Shown here in pieces: positions 24,327-32,544 of a stretch of DNA of 59,100 nt; position 1 is the first letter of the stretch; each line of letters starts with the position of its first letter. The stretch covers positions 1 through 59,100 of the forward strand of contig NZ_VSMC01000020.1 of the NCBI RefSeq assembly GCF_008728965.1, given 5' to 3'. The translations under genes were made by a program, and so were the position numbers. Source of the stretch: Heminiphilus faecis (GTDB lineage: Bacteria; Bacteroidota; Bacteroidia; Bacteroidales; Muribaculaceae). The notes under the pieces were generated by a model. It made no database searches. It was not told the DNA's origin and worked only from the letters and a program-made list of their open reading frames with translations.

Positions 24327-25712
24327 CTATGACAACCTTACAAGCTCCGGGATATAGCCCTTGACATCTATAGGACTATCGGTGCCGGGTATTGTGACTG
24401 ACGCGTCACGATCGGCAAACACCATGGCCACTCTATTGCCCGTATCGTCATCATGCTTAAGCACAACAAGAATTTCGGCATCATCGAGCCTATAACGGTC
24501 AAACTCCTGCCGTCCGCGCCACATCGCCGGATTGTCGCGCCGAAACATCATAACCTTTCTGACATAATCGTGAAGACGTCGTTCGCGGTCATCATCAGGC
24601 GAAAGGTGCCCGCCGGTACGCGAGGCATTGTCGGGTTGTGCCCCCTCACAGTCTCTTGACAGATCGGCAAACTCATCACCATAATATAACGTCACCGGCC
24701 CGGGATATCCGGACAGTATGGCAAAACGGGTCATAAGATTTATCTCATTGTCGCCGTCGTAAAAATTATCGGCCACCCTGACTCCGTCATGATTGGTAAG
24801 AAAAAGATTAGGCAGCACATCATCGGGAGCGTATCCTCTTTCCGAAGGTGGCGAATATATCTTAATCACGTCGTCCCATCCGTTATCAAGACCTCCCGAG
24901 TCGGCTTCCCCCATAGAGCCGCTTATGAGTTGCTTACCGTCAAAATCAAACGCGCTCTTCAGCCCTCCGTCGCGATACACACGCGAACTTATGCCGCCCG
25001 CATCACTCCAGTCCTCACCTACCATATATCCGAGCACTCCCCACTGTTTACCCTGACTTCGGCGGCTGTCGCAAAGATTGCGAACGGCTTCTGAAATTTC
25101 GCACCAATAGTTGTGCCCGTCCTGACAAAGCTGATAAGCTTGGTCGAATCGCCATCCGTCTATATCAAACCGGTCAATCCAATAAGTAGCCACTTCCCGG
25201 AAATAATCAAGCGATTCGGGATATTTCACATTGCCGGTACCACCGTCTTCGCCACGGTCGCTGTAAGAAGGCGTCGAATCAATGACGAATCCGGAAGGCG
25301 AAGGCGACTTAACACCGCCATGATGGCCGAACACCCCGTCAAGAAACACATACAATCCTCTTTCATGAGCCTTATCCACAAGTTCACGAAAATCATCCTC
25401 AGTACCGAAGTGCGGATCGATTTTAAAATAGTCATTAGCGAAATATCCTGAAGCTTGTAACTTTTCACCGCCATCGGCTTCGGAACTGTCAAATACAGGA
25501 GTAAGCCATATGGCATTGACGCCAAGACCCGCTATATGGTCAAGTGCATCGATGACTCCCCTTAGATTTCCGTTTTTGCATTCGCCTTCAGGTCCCCAGA
25601 GTTCATTATATCCGTCAGCACCTTCCTCGCCGTGTAGAAAAGAGCCAACCATCACCTGATAGATTGTCAAAGAACGCCAGTCGCTTTCGGGTTGAAGATT
25701 AGTAGATTTCAT
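24327..25712 (-). CDS. GH13 alpha-amylase-family glycoside hydrolase
   Basis: This 461-residue TIM-barrel enzyme acts on alpha-glucans. It has the nucleophile Asp190 in GWRFD, the acid/base Glu233 in GEDW, the transition-state stabiliser in TNHD (307-309), and the early barrel strands AIWLTPVF and VFLDGVFGHHG. No signal peptide is present, so it is cytoplasmic and would use imported maltodextrins or internal glycogen. The C-terminal 80 residues form the usual small beta domain. It stands alone, without susC/susD neighbours. The subfamily cannot be fixed by eye. Confidence 0.9.
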   Translation of the reverse strand: MKSTNLQPESDWRSLTIYQVMVGSFLHGEEGADGYNELWGPEGECKNGNLRGVIDALDHIAGLGVNAIWLTPVFDSSEADGGEKLQASGYFANDYFKIDPHFGTEDDFRELVDKAHERGLYVFLDGVFGHHGGVKSPSPSGFVIDSTPSYSDRGEDGGTGNVKYPESLDYFREVATYWIDRFDIDGWRFDQAYQLCQDGHNYWCEISEAVRNLCDSRRSQGKQWGVLGYMVGEDWSDAGGISSRVYRDGGLKSAFDFDGKQLISGSMGEADSGGLDNGWDDVIKIYSPPSERGYAPDDVLPNLFLTNHDGVRVADNFYDGDNEINLMTRFAILSGYPGPVTLYYGDEFADLSRDCEGAQPDNASRTGGHLSPDDDRERRLHDYVRKVMMFRRDNPAMWRGRQEFDRYRLDDAEILVVLKHDDDTGNRVAMVFADRDASVTIPGTDSPIDVKGYIPELVRLS

Positions 25713-25884
25713 AATTCGGTAATTTAAAATTCAAGTTATTTTTCGCACAACATCGATATTGAATGACAGAAAAACGGATTATCTGCATTCAAGGTTGAAT
25801 ATGAAATTTCAAATAATTTAAATTTATGTTATTGAACTTACCGATAAAGCGACGTTAATTTTGTCACAACCCAAAAACTTGCAC

Positions 25885-25892
25885 TATCTTTG
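25885..25892 (+). promoter_or_regulatory. -7 box for the BACON lipoprotein gene
   Basis: TATCTTTG, with TTG about 24 nt upstream. It lies 19 nt before the ATG at 25,911. Confidence 0.6.
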
Positions 25893-25910
25893 CTTTGTTA
25901 AACAACCGTT

Positions 25911-26270
25911 ATGAAATATACCAGACTTTATATAGCGGCGCTTGTCGCCGCGGGCATGTGGCTGACGTCGTGCAGTCACAATGACGACGGCCCGACCGAA
26001 CTCGAAGTAGGACGTACGGAAATGAATTTTCCTTCTACCGGGGCCTCACAGACTCTTATCGTGCGCTCAATAACGCAACCGGCGGCCCGTACCGATGCCT
26101 CGTGGCTCAAAGCCGGCAATGTGGCCCCTTCGGGCAACGGCAATATAATGTGGGGTGTGCCGCTGACAGCCTCAGCCAATCCCGAAGGCTCACGGACAGC
26201 CATTCTTACCATATCGGCCGCCGAAAGCTCCATTGACGTAAAGATAACTCAACAGGGCGGCGCAAACTGA
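25911..26270 (+). CDS. Small BACON-domain lipoprotein
   Basis: The protein has 119 residues. The signal ends in lipobox WLTSC (Cys21). The rest is one BACON-like beta-sandwich: a strand-rich start (ELEVGRTEMNFPSTG), then ASWLKAG in the middle, then ANPEGSRTAILTIS and VKITQQGG at the end, matching the BACON pattern (WLt ... aN ... R.a.itv ... v.vtQ.G). BACON domains are thought to help surface proteins bind glycans or mucin. Here the domain is alone. The gene ends 11 nt from the trmD stop, with which it converges. Confidence 0.75.
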   Translation: MKYTRLYIAALVAAGMWLTSCSHNDDGPTELEVGRTEMNFPSTGASQTLIVRSITQPAARTDASWLKAGNVAPSGNGNIMWGVPLTASANPEGSRTAILTISAAESSIDVKITQQGGAN

Positions 26271-26280
26271 TACGACGAAA

Positions 26281-26958
26281 CTACCCGTCAAGCAGACCGG
26301 GACGCAGACGCCGTGTACGCATAACCGCCTGCTCGTGGCGCCACTCGTCGATGCGAGCCTGATGGCCCGAGAGCAAAACATCAGGTACGGTCCAGCCATT
26401 GTATTCAGCCGGACGTGTGTATATGGGCGGAGCCAGCAGATTGTCCTGAAACGAATCGCTCAACGCGCTCTGCTCGTCGCCTATGGCACCCGGTATCAGC
26501 CTTACTATAGCATCGGTAATGACAAGAGCCGGCAGCTCGCCTCCGGTAAGCACATAATCGCCTATGGTGATTTCGCGGGTCACAAGATGCTCGCGTATAC
26601 GGTAATCGACACCCTTGTAATGGCCGCAGAGTATAATGATATTCTCAAGCATAGACATGCGGTTGGCCATAGGCTGTGTGAGCTGCTCTCCGTCAGGCGA
26701 TGTAAATATCACCTCGTCATAGTTGCGCTCGCTCTTGAGCCGGCTTATGGCCCGATCCACCGGCTCGATCTGCATCACCATTCCAGCCTCGCCGCCAAAG
26801 GGATAGTCATCAACCTTGCGGTGCTTGTTGGTAGTATAGTCGCGCAGATTATGCACTACAATCTCGGCAAGACCTTTATCCTGCGCGCGTTTCAGTATCG
26901 AGCATCCGAGCGGCGACTCCAGCATCTCGGGCAGCACTGTAAGTATATCAATTCTCAT
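26281..26958 (-). CDS. trmD: tRNA (guanine-N1-)-methyltransferase TrmD
   Basis: This 225-residue SPOUT enzyme methylates N1 of G37 in tRNAs and prevents frameshifting. It starts [13 protein letters not shown]. The trefoil-knot SAM site is present: [14 protein letters not shown], then [17 protein letters not shown]. The dimer/catalytic Asp follows in the conserved linker (SDSFQDNLL). A longer frame to 27,333 exists but its extra N-terminus is not family-like and covers the promoters, so 26,958 is used. It is monocistronic and preceded by two near-identical promoter copies. Confidence 0.95.
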   Translation of the reverse strand: MRIDILTVLPEMLESPLGCSILKRAQDKGLAEIVVHNLRDYTTNKHRKVDDYPFGGEAGMVMQIEPVDRAISRLKSERNYDEVIFTSPDGEQLTQPMANRMSMLENIIILCGHYKGVDYRIREHLVTREITIGDYVLTGGELPALVITDAIVRLIPGAIGDEQSALSDSFQDNLLAPPIYTRPAEYNGWTVPDVLLSGHQARIDEWRHEQAVMRTRRLRPGLLDG

Positions 26959-26989
26959 TGCCGTTGAAAAATCAGTCAAATTAACTATA

Positions 26990-27026
26990 CAAAGATACGT
27001 ATAAGTCGAGTGCAAAAGCAAATAAA
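26990..27026 (-). promoter_or_regulatory. trmD promoter, proximal copy
   Basis: This 37-bp unit, read on the minus strand, carries TTTGCACTCGAC-type upstream sequence and ends in TATCTTTG (26,997-26,990), a perfect -7 box. It is identical at 36 of 37 positions to 27,063-27,099. Confidence 0.65.
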
Positions 27027-27062
27027 TTTGGATTTGCCGAGCGGAAGTATCTAAGACGCAGT

Positions 27063-27099
27063 CAAAGATACGCATAAGTCGAGTGCAAAAGCAAATAAA
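27063..27099 (-). promoter_or_regulatory. trmD promoter, distal duplicated copy
   Basis: Second copy of the 37-bp promoter unit, 73 bp upstream, with its own TATCTTTG (27,070-27,063). A tandem duplication, either old or under selection, would give two start sites. Confidence 0.6.
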
Positions 27100-27266
27100 A
27101 ACTGACATTAAATAATTATATAAAAGGTTATTTTGCCGAACAATAAAGCTCCGTATTTGATTTTGATTATGCACTACCAACCTATGTATCGACAGTCTAT
27201 TTTTATTAAAAATACCTAATACGGAAAAAATTCCGTATTTTGATGTTGAGATTAAAAAAAAGTAGC

Positions 27267-27274
27267 TAACTTTG
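27267..27274 (+). promoter_or_regulatory. -7 box for pckA
   Basis: TAACTTTG, with TTG at 27,246-27,248 as the upstream element. It leaves a 5' leader of about 60 nt. Confidence 0.6.
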
Positions 27275-27338
27275 CATGTGTTAAATAGGATAGTTACAAG
27301 ATTCAAGAAAACATAAACAATCAATATACTCAAATTTA

Positions 27339-28958
27339 ATGTCTAACAAAATGAGCAAAATCGATCTTACCCGGTACGGTATCAACGGTACCACCGAAAT
27401 CATCCACAACCCCTCCTACGAGGAGCTCTTCAAAGAAGAAACTCTTCCTTCACTCGAAGGATATGAAAAAGGTGTAGCTACCGAACTTGACGCCGTAAAC
27501 GTTATGACCGGCGTATATACCGGTCGTTCGCCCAAAGACAAGTTCATCGTCATGGACAACAACTCGAAAGACACCATCTGGTGGACTACTCCCGAGTATC
27601 CCAACGATAACAAACCCGCTTCTGAAGCTACTTGGAAGAGCGTTAAGGAACTTGCCGTAAACGAGCTCTCAAACAAGCGCCTTTTCGTTGTCGACGGTTT
27701 CTGCGGAGCCAACAAGGACTCTCGTATGGCCGTTCGCTTTATCATGGAAGTTGCTTGGCAGGCTCACTTCGTGACAAACATGTTTATCCGTCCTACTGCC
27801 GAGGAGCTCGCCAACTTCGAACCCGACTTCGTTGTTTACAACGCTTCAAAGGCTAAGGTAGAAAACTATAAGGAACTCGGCCTGAACTCCGAGACCGCTG
27901 TTGTGTTCAACATCACCAGCCGTGAGCAGGTTATCCTCAACACTTGGTACGGCGGCGAGATGAAGAAAGGTATGTTCTCAATGATGAACTACTTCCTTCC
28001 CCTCAAGGGCATCGCTTCAATGCACTGCTCGGCCAACACCGACCTCAACGGTCAGAACACCGCTATCTTCTTCGGTCTTTCAGGAACAGGCAAGACCACC
28101 CTTTCCACCGACCCCAAACGTCTTCTTATCGGAGACGACGAACACGGCTGGGACGACAAGGGCGTGTTTAACTTCGAAGGCGGATGCTATGCCAAGGTCA
28201 TCAACCTTGACAAGGAGTCAGAGCCCGATATCTATAAGGCTATCCGTCGCGACGCTCTTCTTGAGAACGTGACCGTAGACGGTGAAGGCAAAATCGACTT
28301 CGCTGACAAGAGCGTGACTGAAAACACCCGCGTATCTTATCCTATCGACCACATCGATATGATTGTACGTCCTGTTTCAGCCGGTCCCGCTGCCAAGAAC
28401 GTCATCTTCCTCTCTGCCGATGCATTCGGAGTACTTCCTCCCGTATCGATCCTTACTCCCGAGCAGACCAAGTACTACTTCCTCTCCGGCTTCACCGCCA
28501 AGCTCGCAGGTACAGAACGCGGCATCACCGAGCCCACTCCTACATTCTCGGCTTGCTTCGGTCAGGCATTCCTCGAACTCCATCCTACAAAATACGCTGA
28601 AGAACTCGTTAAGCGTATGGAGCAGAGCGGCGCAAAGGCTTATCTCGTGAACACCGGCTGGAACGGCACAGGCAAGCGTATCTCTATCCGCGACACCCGC
28701 GGCATCATCGACGCTATCCTCAACGGCGCCATCCTTGAGGCTCCGACCAAGAAGCTTCCCATCTTCGACTTCGAGATTCCCACCGAACTCACCGGAGTCG
28801 CTACCGACATCCTTGATCCCCGCGACACTTATGCCGACGCCAAGGAATGGGAAGTCAAGGCCAACGACCTTGCTACACGCTTCATCAAGAACTTCAACAA
28901 GTACACCACCAACGAAGCCGGCAAGGCACTTGTTGCAGCAGGTCCCCACATCGACTGA
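27339..28958 (+). CDS. pckA: ATP-dependent phosphoenolpyruvate carboxykinase
   Basis: This 539-residue cytoplasmic enzyme interconverts oxaloacetate and PEP. In gut Bacteroidales it fixes CO2 on the route to succinate and propionate. Motifs are [12 protein letters not shown] (substrate), the kinase-1a P-loop [11 protein letters not shown], the metal site [10 protein letters not shown] (kinase 2), and [12 protein letters not shown] near the C-terminus. Length and order are standard. Codon use is strongly biased, as in highly expressed genes. It has its own promoter, and a strong terminator follows 22 nt after the stop. The start could be the second Met (MSKIDL), 12 nt downstream. Confidence 0.97.
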   Translation: MSNKMSKIDLTRYGINGTTEIIHNPSYEELFKEETLPSLEGYEKGVATELDAVNVMTGVYTGRSPKDKFIVMDNNSKDTIWWTTPEYPNDNKPASEATWKSVKELAVNELSNKRLFVVDGFCGANKDSRMAVRFIMEVAWQAHFVTNMFIRPTAEELANFEPDFVVYNASKAKVENYKELGLNSETAVVFNITSREQVILNTWYGGEMKKGMFSMMNYFLPLKGIASMHCSANTDLNGQNTAIFFGLSGTGKTTLSTDPKRLLIGDDEHGWDDKGVFNFEGGCYAKVINLDKESEPDIYKAIRRDALLENVTVDGEGKIDFADKSVTENTRVSYPIDHIDMIVRPVSAGPAAKNVIFLSADAFGVLPPVSILTPEQTKYYFLSGFTAKLAGTERGITEPTPTFSACFGQAFLELHPTKYAEELVKRMEQSGAKAYLVNTGWNGTGKRISIRDTRGIIDAILNGAILEAPTKKLPIFDFEIPTELTGVATDILDPRDTYADAKEWEVKANDLATRFIKNFNKYTTNEAGKALVAAGPHID

Positions 28959-28980
28959 TAACAATCCTGTCAACTATGAT

Positions 28981-29015
28981 AAAAAACGGGAGGCGATTGC
29001 GTCTCCCGTTTTTTT
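28981..29015. terminator. Terminator after pckA
   Basis: An A-tract, stem CGGGAGGC facing GTCTCCCG, then seven T. It works on the plus strand, and the A-tract would allow it on the other strand too. Confidence 0.9.
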
Positions 29016-29060
29016 GTATATGTATCCAAATAACATATGCGGTTCTTATCGCATTTTTTG

Positions 29061-29068
29061 TAATTTTG
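29061..29068 (+). promoter_or_regulatory. -7 box for the fucosidase gene
   Basis: TAATTTTG, about 60 nt before the ATG at 29,128. It excludes the longer open frame that runs back into pckA. Confidence 0.55.
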
Positions 29069-29127
29069 TAAAAATACAGCACACAAGCTGGTCTTTACTG
29101 ACTTACCTAATTTTAACAATAAAAATC

Positions 29128-30663
29128 ATGAAGAGATTCATTACATTTGCTTTGCGGTCCGCCTTGCTGCTTTGCCCGGCCTTATGCCATGCGTCCACCG
29201 ACGCATGCCGCTCACCGAAGGGCACTGCCGTATACGAGGACAACTGGGAGAGTATAGCGGCCAACTATACAGTGCCCGAATGGTACAGAGATGCGAAATT
29301 CGGCATCTTTATCCATTGGGGCATTTATTCTGTTCCTGCCTATGGCAACGAGTGGTATTCAAGATACATGTACCAGCAAGGGAGCAACGAATATAACCAT
29401 CATAAGGAGGTATGGGGCGACCAAGATAAATTCGGCTACAAAGATTTTATACCGATGTTTACCGGAGCCGAATTTGATGCTGAAGAGTGGGCCGAACTGT
29501 TTAAAAAGGCCGGCGCGGGATATGTGGTTCCGGTAGCTGAACACCATGACGGATTCGCCATGTATGACAGCGACTTGAACCCGTGGAATGCGGTCAAGAT
29601 GGGACCTCGGCGCGATGTCATAGGACTTCTCAAGAAAAGTCTGGAAAAACGCGGCATTGTACTTGGTGTGTCGACACACCGGGCCGAAAACGCATGGTTT
29701 TTCAACGGCGGCATGAAATATCCCTCCGATGTGCGCGATACCGATTTAACGATCTATGGCCGCAGATATGACGATCAGGCTTATACCGATGATTTCGCAA
29801 AAGAATGGCTTGACCACACCAAAGAGCTCGTCGACAAATATCAGCCAAAAATCGTGTACTTTGACTGGACAGTCAACGATTCCGTACTCATGCCCTACTT
29901 CAATAAGTTTATGGCATACTACTATAATAACTCCGTAGACTGGAAACAGGGAGTGGTGGTAAATACCAAACAAGGCTATCCTACCGATGTAATGGTATGG
30001 GATGTCGAGCGAGGCAAATCAGGCAAAATGATGAAATATCCGTGGCAGACAGACACCTTTGTCGGCACCAAATCATGGGGCTATATAGCAGACGAGGTAT
30101 ACAAGACCCCGGGACAGATAGTCGACGACCTTGTGGATATAGTAAGCAAAAACGGCAACCTGCTGCTGAACATAGGACCCAAACCCGACGGTACGATACC
30201 TCAACCGCAGAAAGACATACTGCTATCCATAGGCAAATGGCTTGACGTAAACGGAGAAGCGATATACGGAACACGCTGTTGGAAAAAATTTGGAGAGAGC
30301 GTGACCGAGACCCCCACAGGGTCATTCTCCGACAACGTCGAGGTGCCCTACACCGCACAGGATATACGCTTCACCACCAAAGGCAATGATTTTTACGCCA
30401 TAGCCCTTGAATGGGGCGATGACCACCTTTTGATCGAATCGCTTACTCCTGACGTCATCGCCGACGCCGACATCCTCGACATAAAGATGCTCGGCTCAGA
30501 AGAGACCCTCGATTGGGACAAGACATCAGAAGGACTTAAAATATCGTTCCCGAAAAACAGGCCGTGCCAGTACGCCTACACATTTAAAATATCATTTGAC
30601 AAGCCCGTAGGCGAATCGCTGGAGTCAGAAGCCTCCAACGAGGTCATGAAGCACGGAGCTTGA
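29128..30663 (+). CDS. GH29 alpha-L-fucosidase
   Basis: This 511-residue exported enzyme releases L-fucose from host glycans. The signal peptide is residues 1-23 (MKRFITFALRSALLLCPALC), with cleavage near HAS. The catalytic domain shows FGIFIHWGIYSVPAYGNEWY, the EHHDGFAMYDS fucose-binding segment, and the nucleophile Asp246 in IVYFDW. NGNLLLNIGP closes the barrel. A C-terminal beta domain follows (about 400-511). The open frame extends 131 codons upstream into pckA, but the signal peptide fixes the start. No SusC/D pair is adjacent. Confidence 0.94.
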   Translation: MKRFITFALRSALLLCPALCHASTDACRSPKGTAVYEDNWESIAANYTVPEWYRDAKFGIFIHWGIYSVPAYGNEWYSRYMYQQGSNEYNHHKEVWGDQDKFGYKDFIPMFTGAEFDAEEWAELFKKAGAGYVVPVAEHHDGFAMYDSDLNPWNAVKMGPRRDVIGLLKKSLEKRGIVLGVSTHRAENAWFFNGGMKYPSDVRDTDLTIYGRRYDDQAYTDDFAKEWLDHTKELVDKYQPKIVYFDWTVNDSVLMPYFNKFMAYYYNNSVDWKQGVVVNTKQGYPTDVMVWDVERGKSGKMMKYPWQTDTFVGTKSWGYIADEVYKTPGQIVDDLVDIVSKNGNLLLNIGPKPDGTIPQPQKDILLSIGKWLDVNGEAIYGTRCWKKFGESVTETPTGSFSDNVEVPYTAQDIRFTTKGNDFYAIALEWGDDHLLIESLTPDVIADADILDIKMLGSEETLDWDKTSEGLKISFPKNRPCQYAYTFKISFDKPVGESLESEASNEVMKHGA

Positions 30664-30688
30664 CCATCTGTACCGGACTAAAAGTTTT

Positions 30689-30724
30689 CTGCCGCATCAG
30701 CTCGATAGTCAGCCGGTGCGGCAG
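30689..30724. terminator. Bidirectional terminator between fucosidase and ogt
   Basis: CTGCCGCA (30,689-30,696) pairs perfectly with TGCGGCAG (30,717-30,724) between two converging genes. Confidence 0.65.
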
Positions 30725-30726
30725 TT

Positions 30727-31245
30727 CTATTTAGAAGATGACGCTTCGAGGGCCAGCAGACGGCTTTTGGCGTCAATGCCGCCGGCATACCCCGTCAGAG
30801 AGCCGTCACTTCCTATAATCCTGTGACAAGGTATGAATAGCGAAAGTGCATTGGCACCCACCGCATTGGCCACGGCACGCGTTGCCTCAGGACGCCCTAT
30901 GATACGGGCCAGCTCACCGTACGACACCACAGCGCCATACGGTATGTACGACAGCCGCGTCCATACCTCTTTCTGAAAATCGGTACCGGCCAACAGCAAC
31001 GGCACGTCAAGCACCCGGAGTGTACCGTCGAAGTATCCGTCAAGCATGTGTGCTGCATGTATCGTCGCATCTGACGGCCCATACTCCATAACTGCGCCAA
31101 GACGTGTCCTCAGCCTGCGGTCTATGATTTCGCGGCCGGACCTCGCCCGCCAGTCGCACAGACACAGCTTTCCGGACAAAGCGCCGAGCAGCAGACTGCC
31201 GCACGGCGCTTCATATTCCATAACTTTTATTACCGCCGATGACAT
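30727..31245 (-). CDS. ogt: Methylated-DNA--protein-cysteine methyltransferase
   Basis: This 172-residue single-use repair protein moves the alkyl group of O6-methylguanine to its own cysteine. The active site is Cys140 in FIPCHRIIGSDG. The helix-turn-helix with the RAVANAVGAN arginine finger precedes it, and FQKEVWTRLSYIPYG opens the domain. There is no Ada N-terminal domain. It starts 3 nt after the stop of the aminotransferase gene, so the two form one operon. Confidence 0.94.
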   Translation of the reverse strand: MSSAVIKVMEYEAPCGSLLLGALSGKLCLCDWRARSGREIIDRRLRTRLGAVMEYGPSDATIHAAHMLDGYFDGTLRVLDVPLLLAGTDFQKEVWTRLSYIPYGAVVSYGELARIIGRPEATRAVANAVGANALSLFIPCHRIIGSDGSLTGYAGGIDAKSRLLALEASSSK

Positions 31246-31248
31246 CGG

Positions 31249-32433
31249 TTAAGCCATAGCGGGCCGAAGTGCTTCAGCAAGCGACATTACCGACTCACGC
31301 AGAACATGCCGCGGACATCCTACATTAAGACGCATGAAACCGGCTCCCTGCTCGCCAAACATCACTCCGTCATTTAGTGCGAGATGAGCTTTGTTGACAA
31401 AAAGGTCAATGAGCTGACTGTGGCTCAGGCCGAGATTGCGGCAGTCAAGCCACACAAGAAAAGAGGCCTCGGGACGTATCATCTTTATCTCCGGAAGCTC
31501 CTCGGCAAGCACCTTTTCGACTTCATCAAGATTGCCTTCGATATAGCCGAGCATCTCGTCAAGCCACTCTTCACCGTAATTGTAGGCGGCTATAGTACCG
31601 TAAATGGCTACAAATGTGGGCGCATCGAATTCATTTACCTGAAGCCAGCGGAAGAAACCTTCGCGCAGAGCCTCGTCCTTTATCACGCACCATGAGCTGA
31701 CAAGACCGGCTATATTGAATGTCTTGGACGGAGCGCCGAGAGTGACAGCGACCTTGGCCGCCTCGTCACTGACCGAAGCAAACGGATAATGAGGACGCCC
31801 TTCCAGCATAAGGTCGCCGTGTATCTCGTCGCTCACGACAATCACGTTATAACGGAAAGCCAGCGACGCCACCCGCCTGAGTGTGTCCTTATCCCATTGT
31901 ATGCCTACGGGATTGTGGGGATTGCAGAGTATCATCATACGCGGATGCTCGTCACGGAATATCCGTTCAAGCCCTTCGAGGTCCATCCGATAGCCGTTGT
32001 CGACCGGTATCAGGGGGTTGTTGACAAGAGTGCGTCCGTTGCCTTCGATAACCATCTTGAACGGATGATACACCGGCGGCTGTATCACGATCTTGTCATT
32101 TTTTTCGGTAAAATAGTTGACTGCATAACCTATACCCTTCACCACTCCGGGTATATATGTCATGTCCTTACGGTCCACCGACCATCCGTGACGGCGCATC
32201 AGCCAGTCGGTTATTGACTTCCAATACTCCTCGGGCACCACATTGTACCCGTAGATAGGATGCCGCATTCGGTTTACAAGTATCTCCTGAATTTTTGGAG
32301 CCACACAGAAATCCATATCGGCAATCCACATACCCTGCAGGTCGTCACGCCCGAAAAATTCAGTCAATCCGTCGACTTTTATGGCACCGGTGCCATGTCG
32401 GTCAATAATACTGTCAAAATCAAAATTTCCCAT
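31249..32433 (-). CDS. MalY/PatB-type aminotransferase (cystathionine beta-lyase-like)
   Basis: This 394-residue fold-type I PLP enzyme has its cofactor lysine at Lys237 in GAPSKTFNIAGL, NPHNPVG for substrate contact, and VSDEIHGDL holding the pyridine ring. WIADMDF near the start is typical of the MalY/PatB branch, which cleaves C-S bonds of cystathionine or cysteine. Its promoter box TATATTTG lies at 32,460-32,453. ogt follows 3 nt later. The true substrate could differ. Confidence 0.9.
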   Translation of the reverse strand: MGNFDFDSIIDRHGTGAIKVDGLTEFFGRDDLQGMWIADMDFCVAPKIQEILVNRMRHPIYGYNVVPEEYWKSITDWLMRRHGWSVDRKDMTYIPGVVKGIGYAVNYFTEKNDKIVIQPPVYHPFKMVIEGNGRTLVNNPLIPVDNGYRMDLEGLERIFRDEHPRMMILCNPHNPVGIQWDKDTLRRVASLAFRYNVIVVSDEIHGDLMLEGRPHYPFASVSDEAAKVAVTLGAPSKTFNIAGLVSSWCVIKDEALREGFFRWLQVNEFDAPTFVAIYGTIAAYNYGEEWLDEMLGYIEGNLDEVEKVLAEELPEIKMIRPEASFLVWLDCRNLGLSHSQLIDLFVNKAHLALNDGVMFGEQGAGFMRLNVGCPRHVLRESVMSLAEALRPAMA

Positions 32434-32452
32434 TGCAAAGTGATATTTTCTG

Positions 32453-32460
32453 CAAATATA
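32453..32460 (-). promoter_or_regulatory. -7 box for the aminotransferase/ogt operon
   Basis: TATATTTG on the minus strand, 20 nt before the ATG. It lies back to back with the rsh promoter. Confidence 0.6.
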
Positions 32461-32494
32461 CTACATTTAATGTCATCGTCTCAATCTTTTTTGC

Positions 32495-32502
32495 TAAGTT
32501 TG
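32495..32502 (+). promoter_or_regulatory. -7 box for rsh
   Basis: TAAGTTTG, about 42 nt before the ATG at 32,545. Confidence 0.55.
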
Positions 32503-32544
32503 TAATCACGACTTGTCGTAACCCTGAAATCATAACGGAATAGA

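Larger units (their letters stand above)
26959..27338. other. Divergent intergenic region of trmD and pckA
   Basis: This A+T-rich, non-coding region holds two direct repeats carrying the trmD promoter (26,990-27,026 and 27,063-27,099) and the pckA promoter at 27,267. Nothing else is seen. Confidence 0.6.

Noticed and set aside
26959-27333. Longer N-terminus for trmD
   Set aside because: The extra residues are hydrophobic and not family-like, and would span both promoter copies. The TrmD start [13 protein letters not shown] is at 26,958.
28735-29127. Upstream extension of the fucosidase frame into pckA
   Set aside because: The signal peptide at 29,128 and the promoter box at 29,061 define the real start. 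The extension overlaps pckA in another frame.
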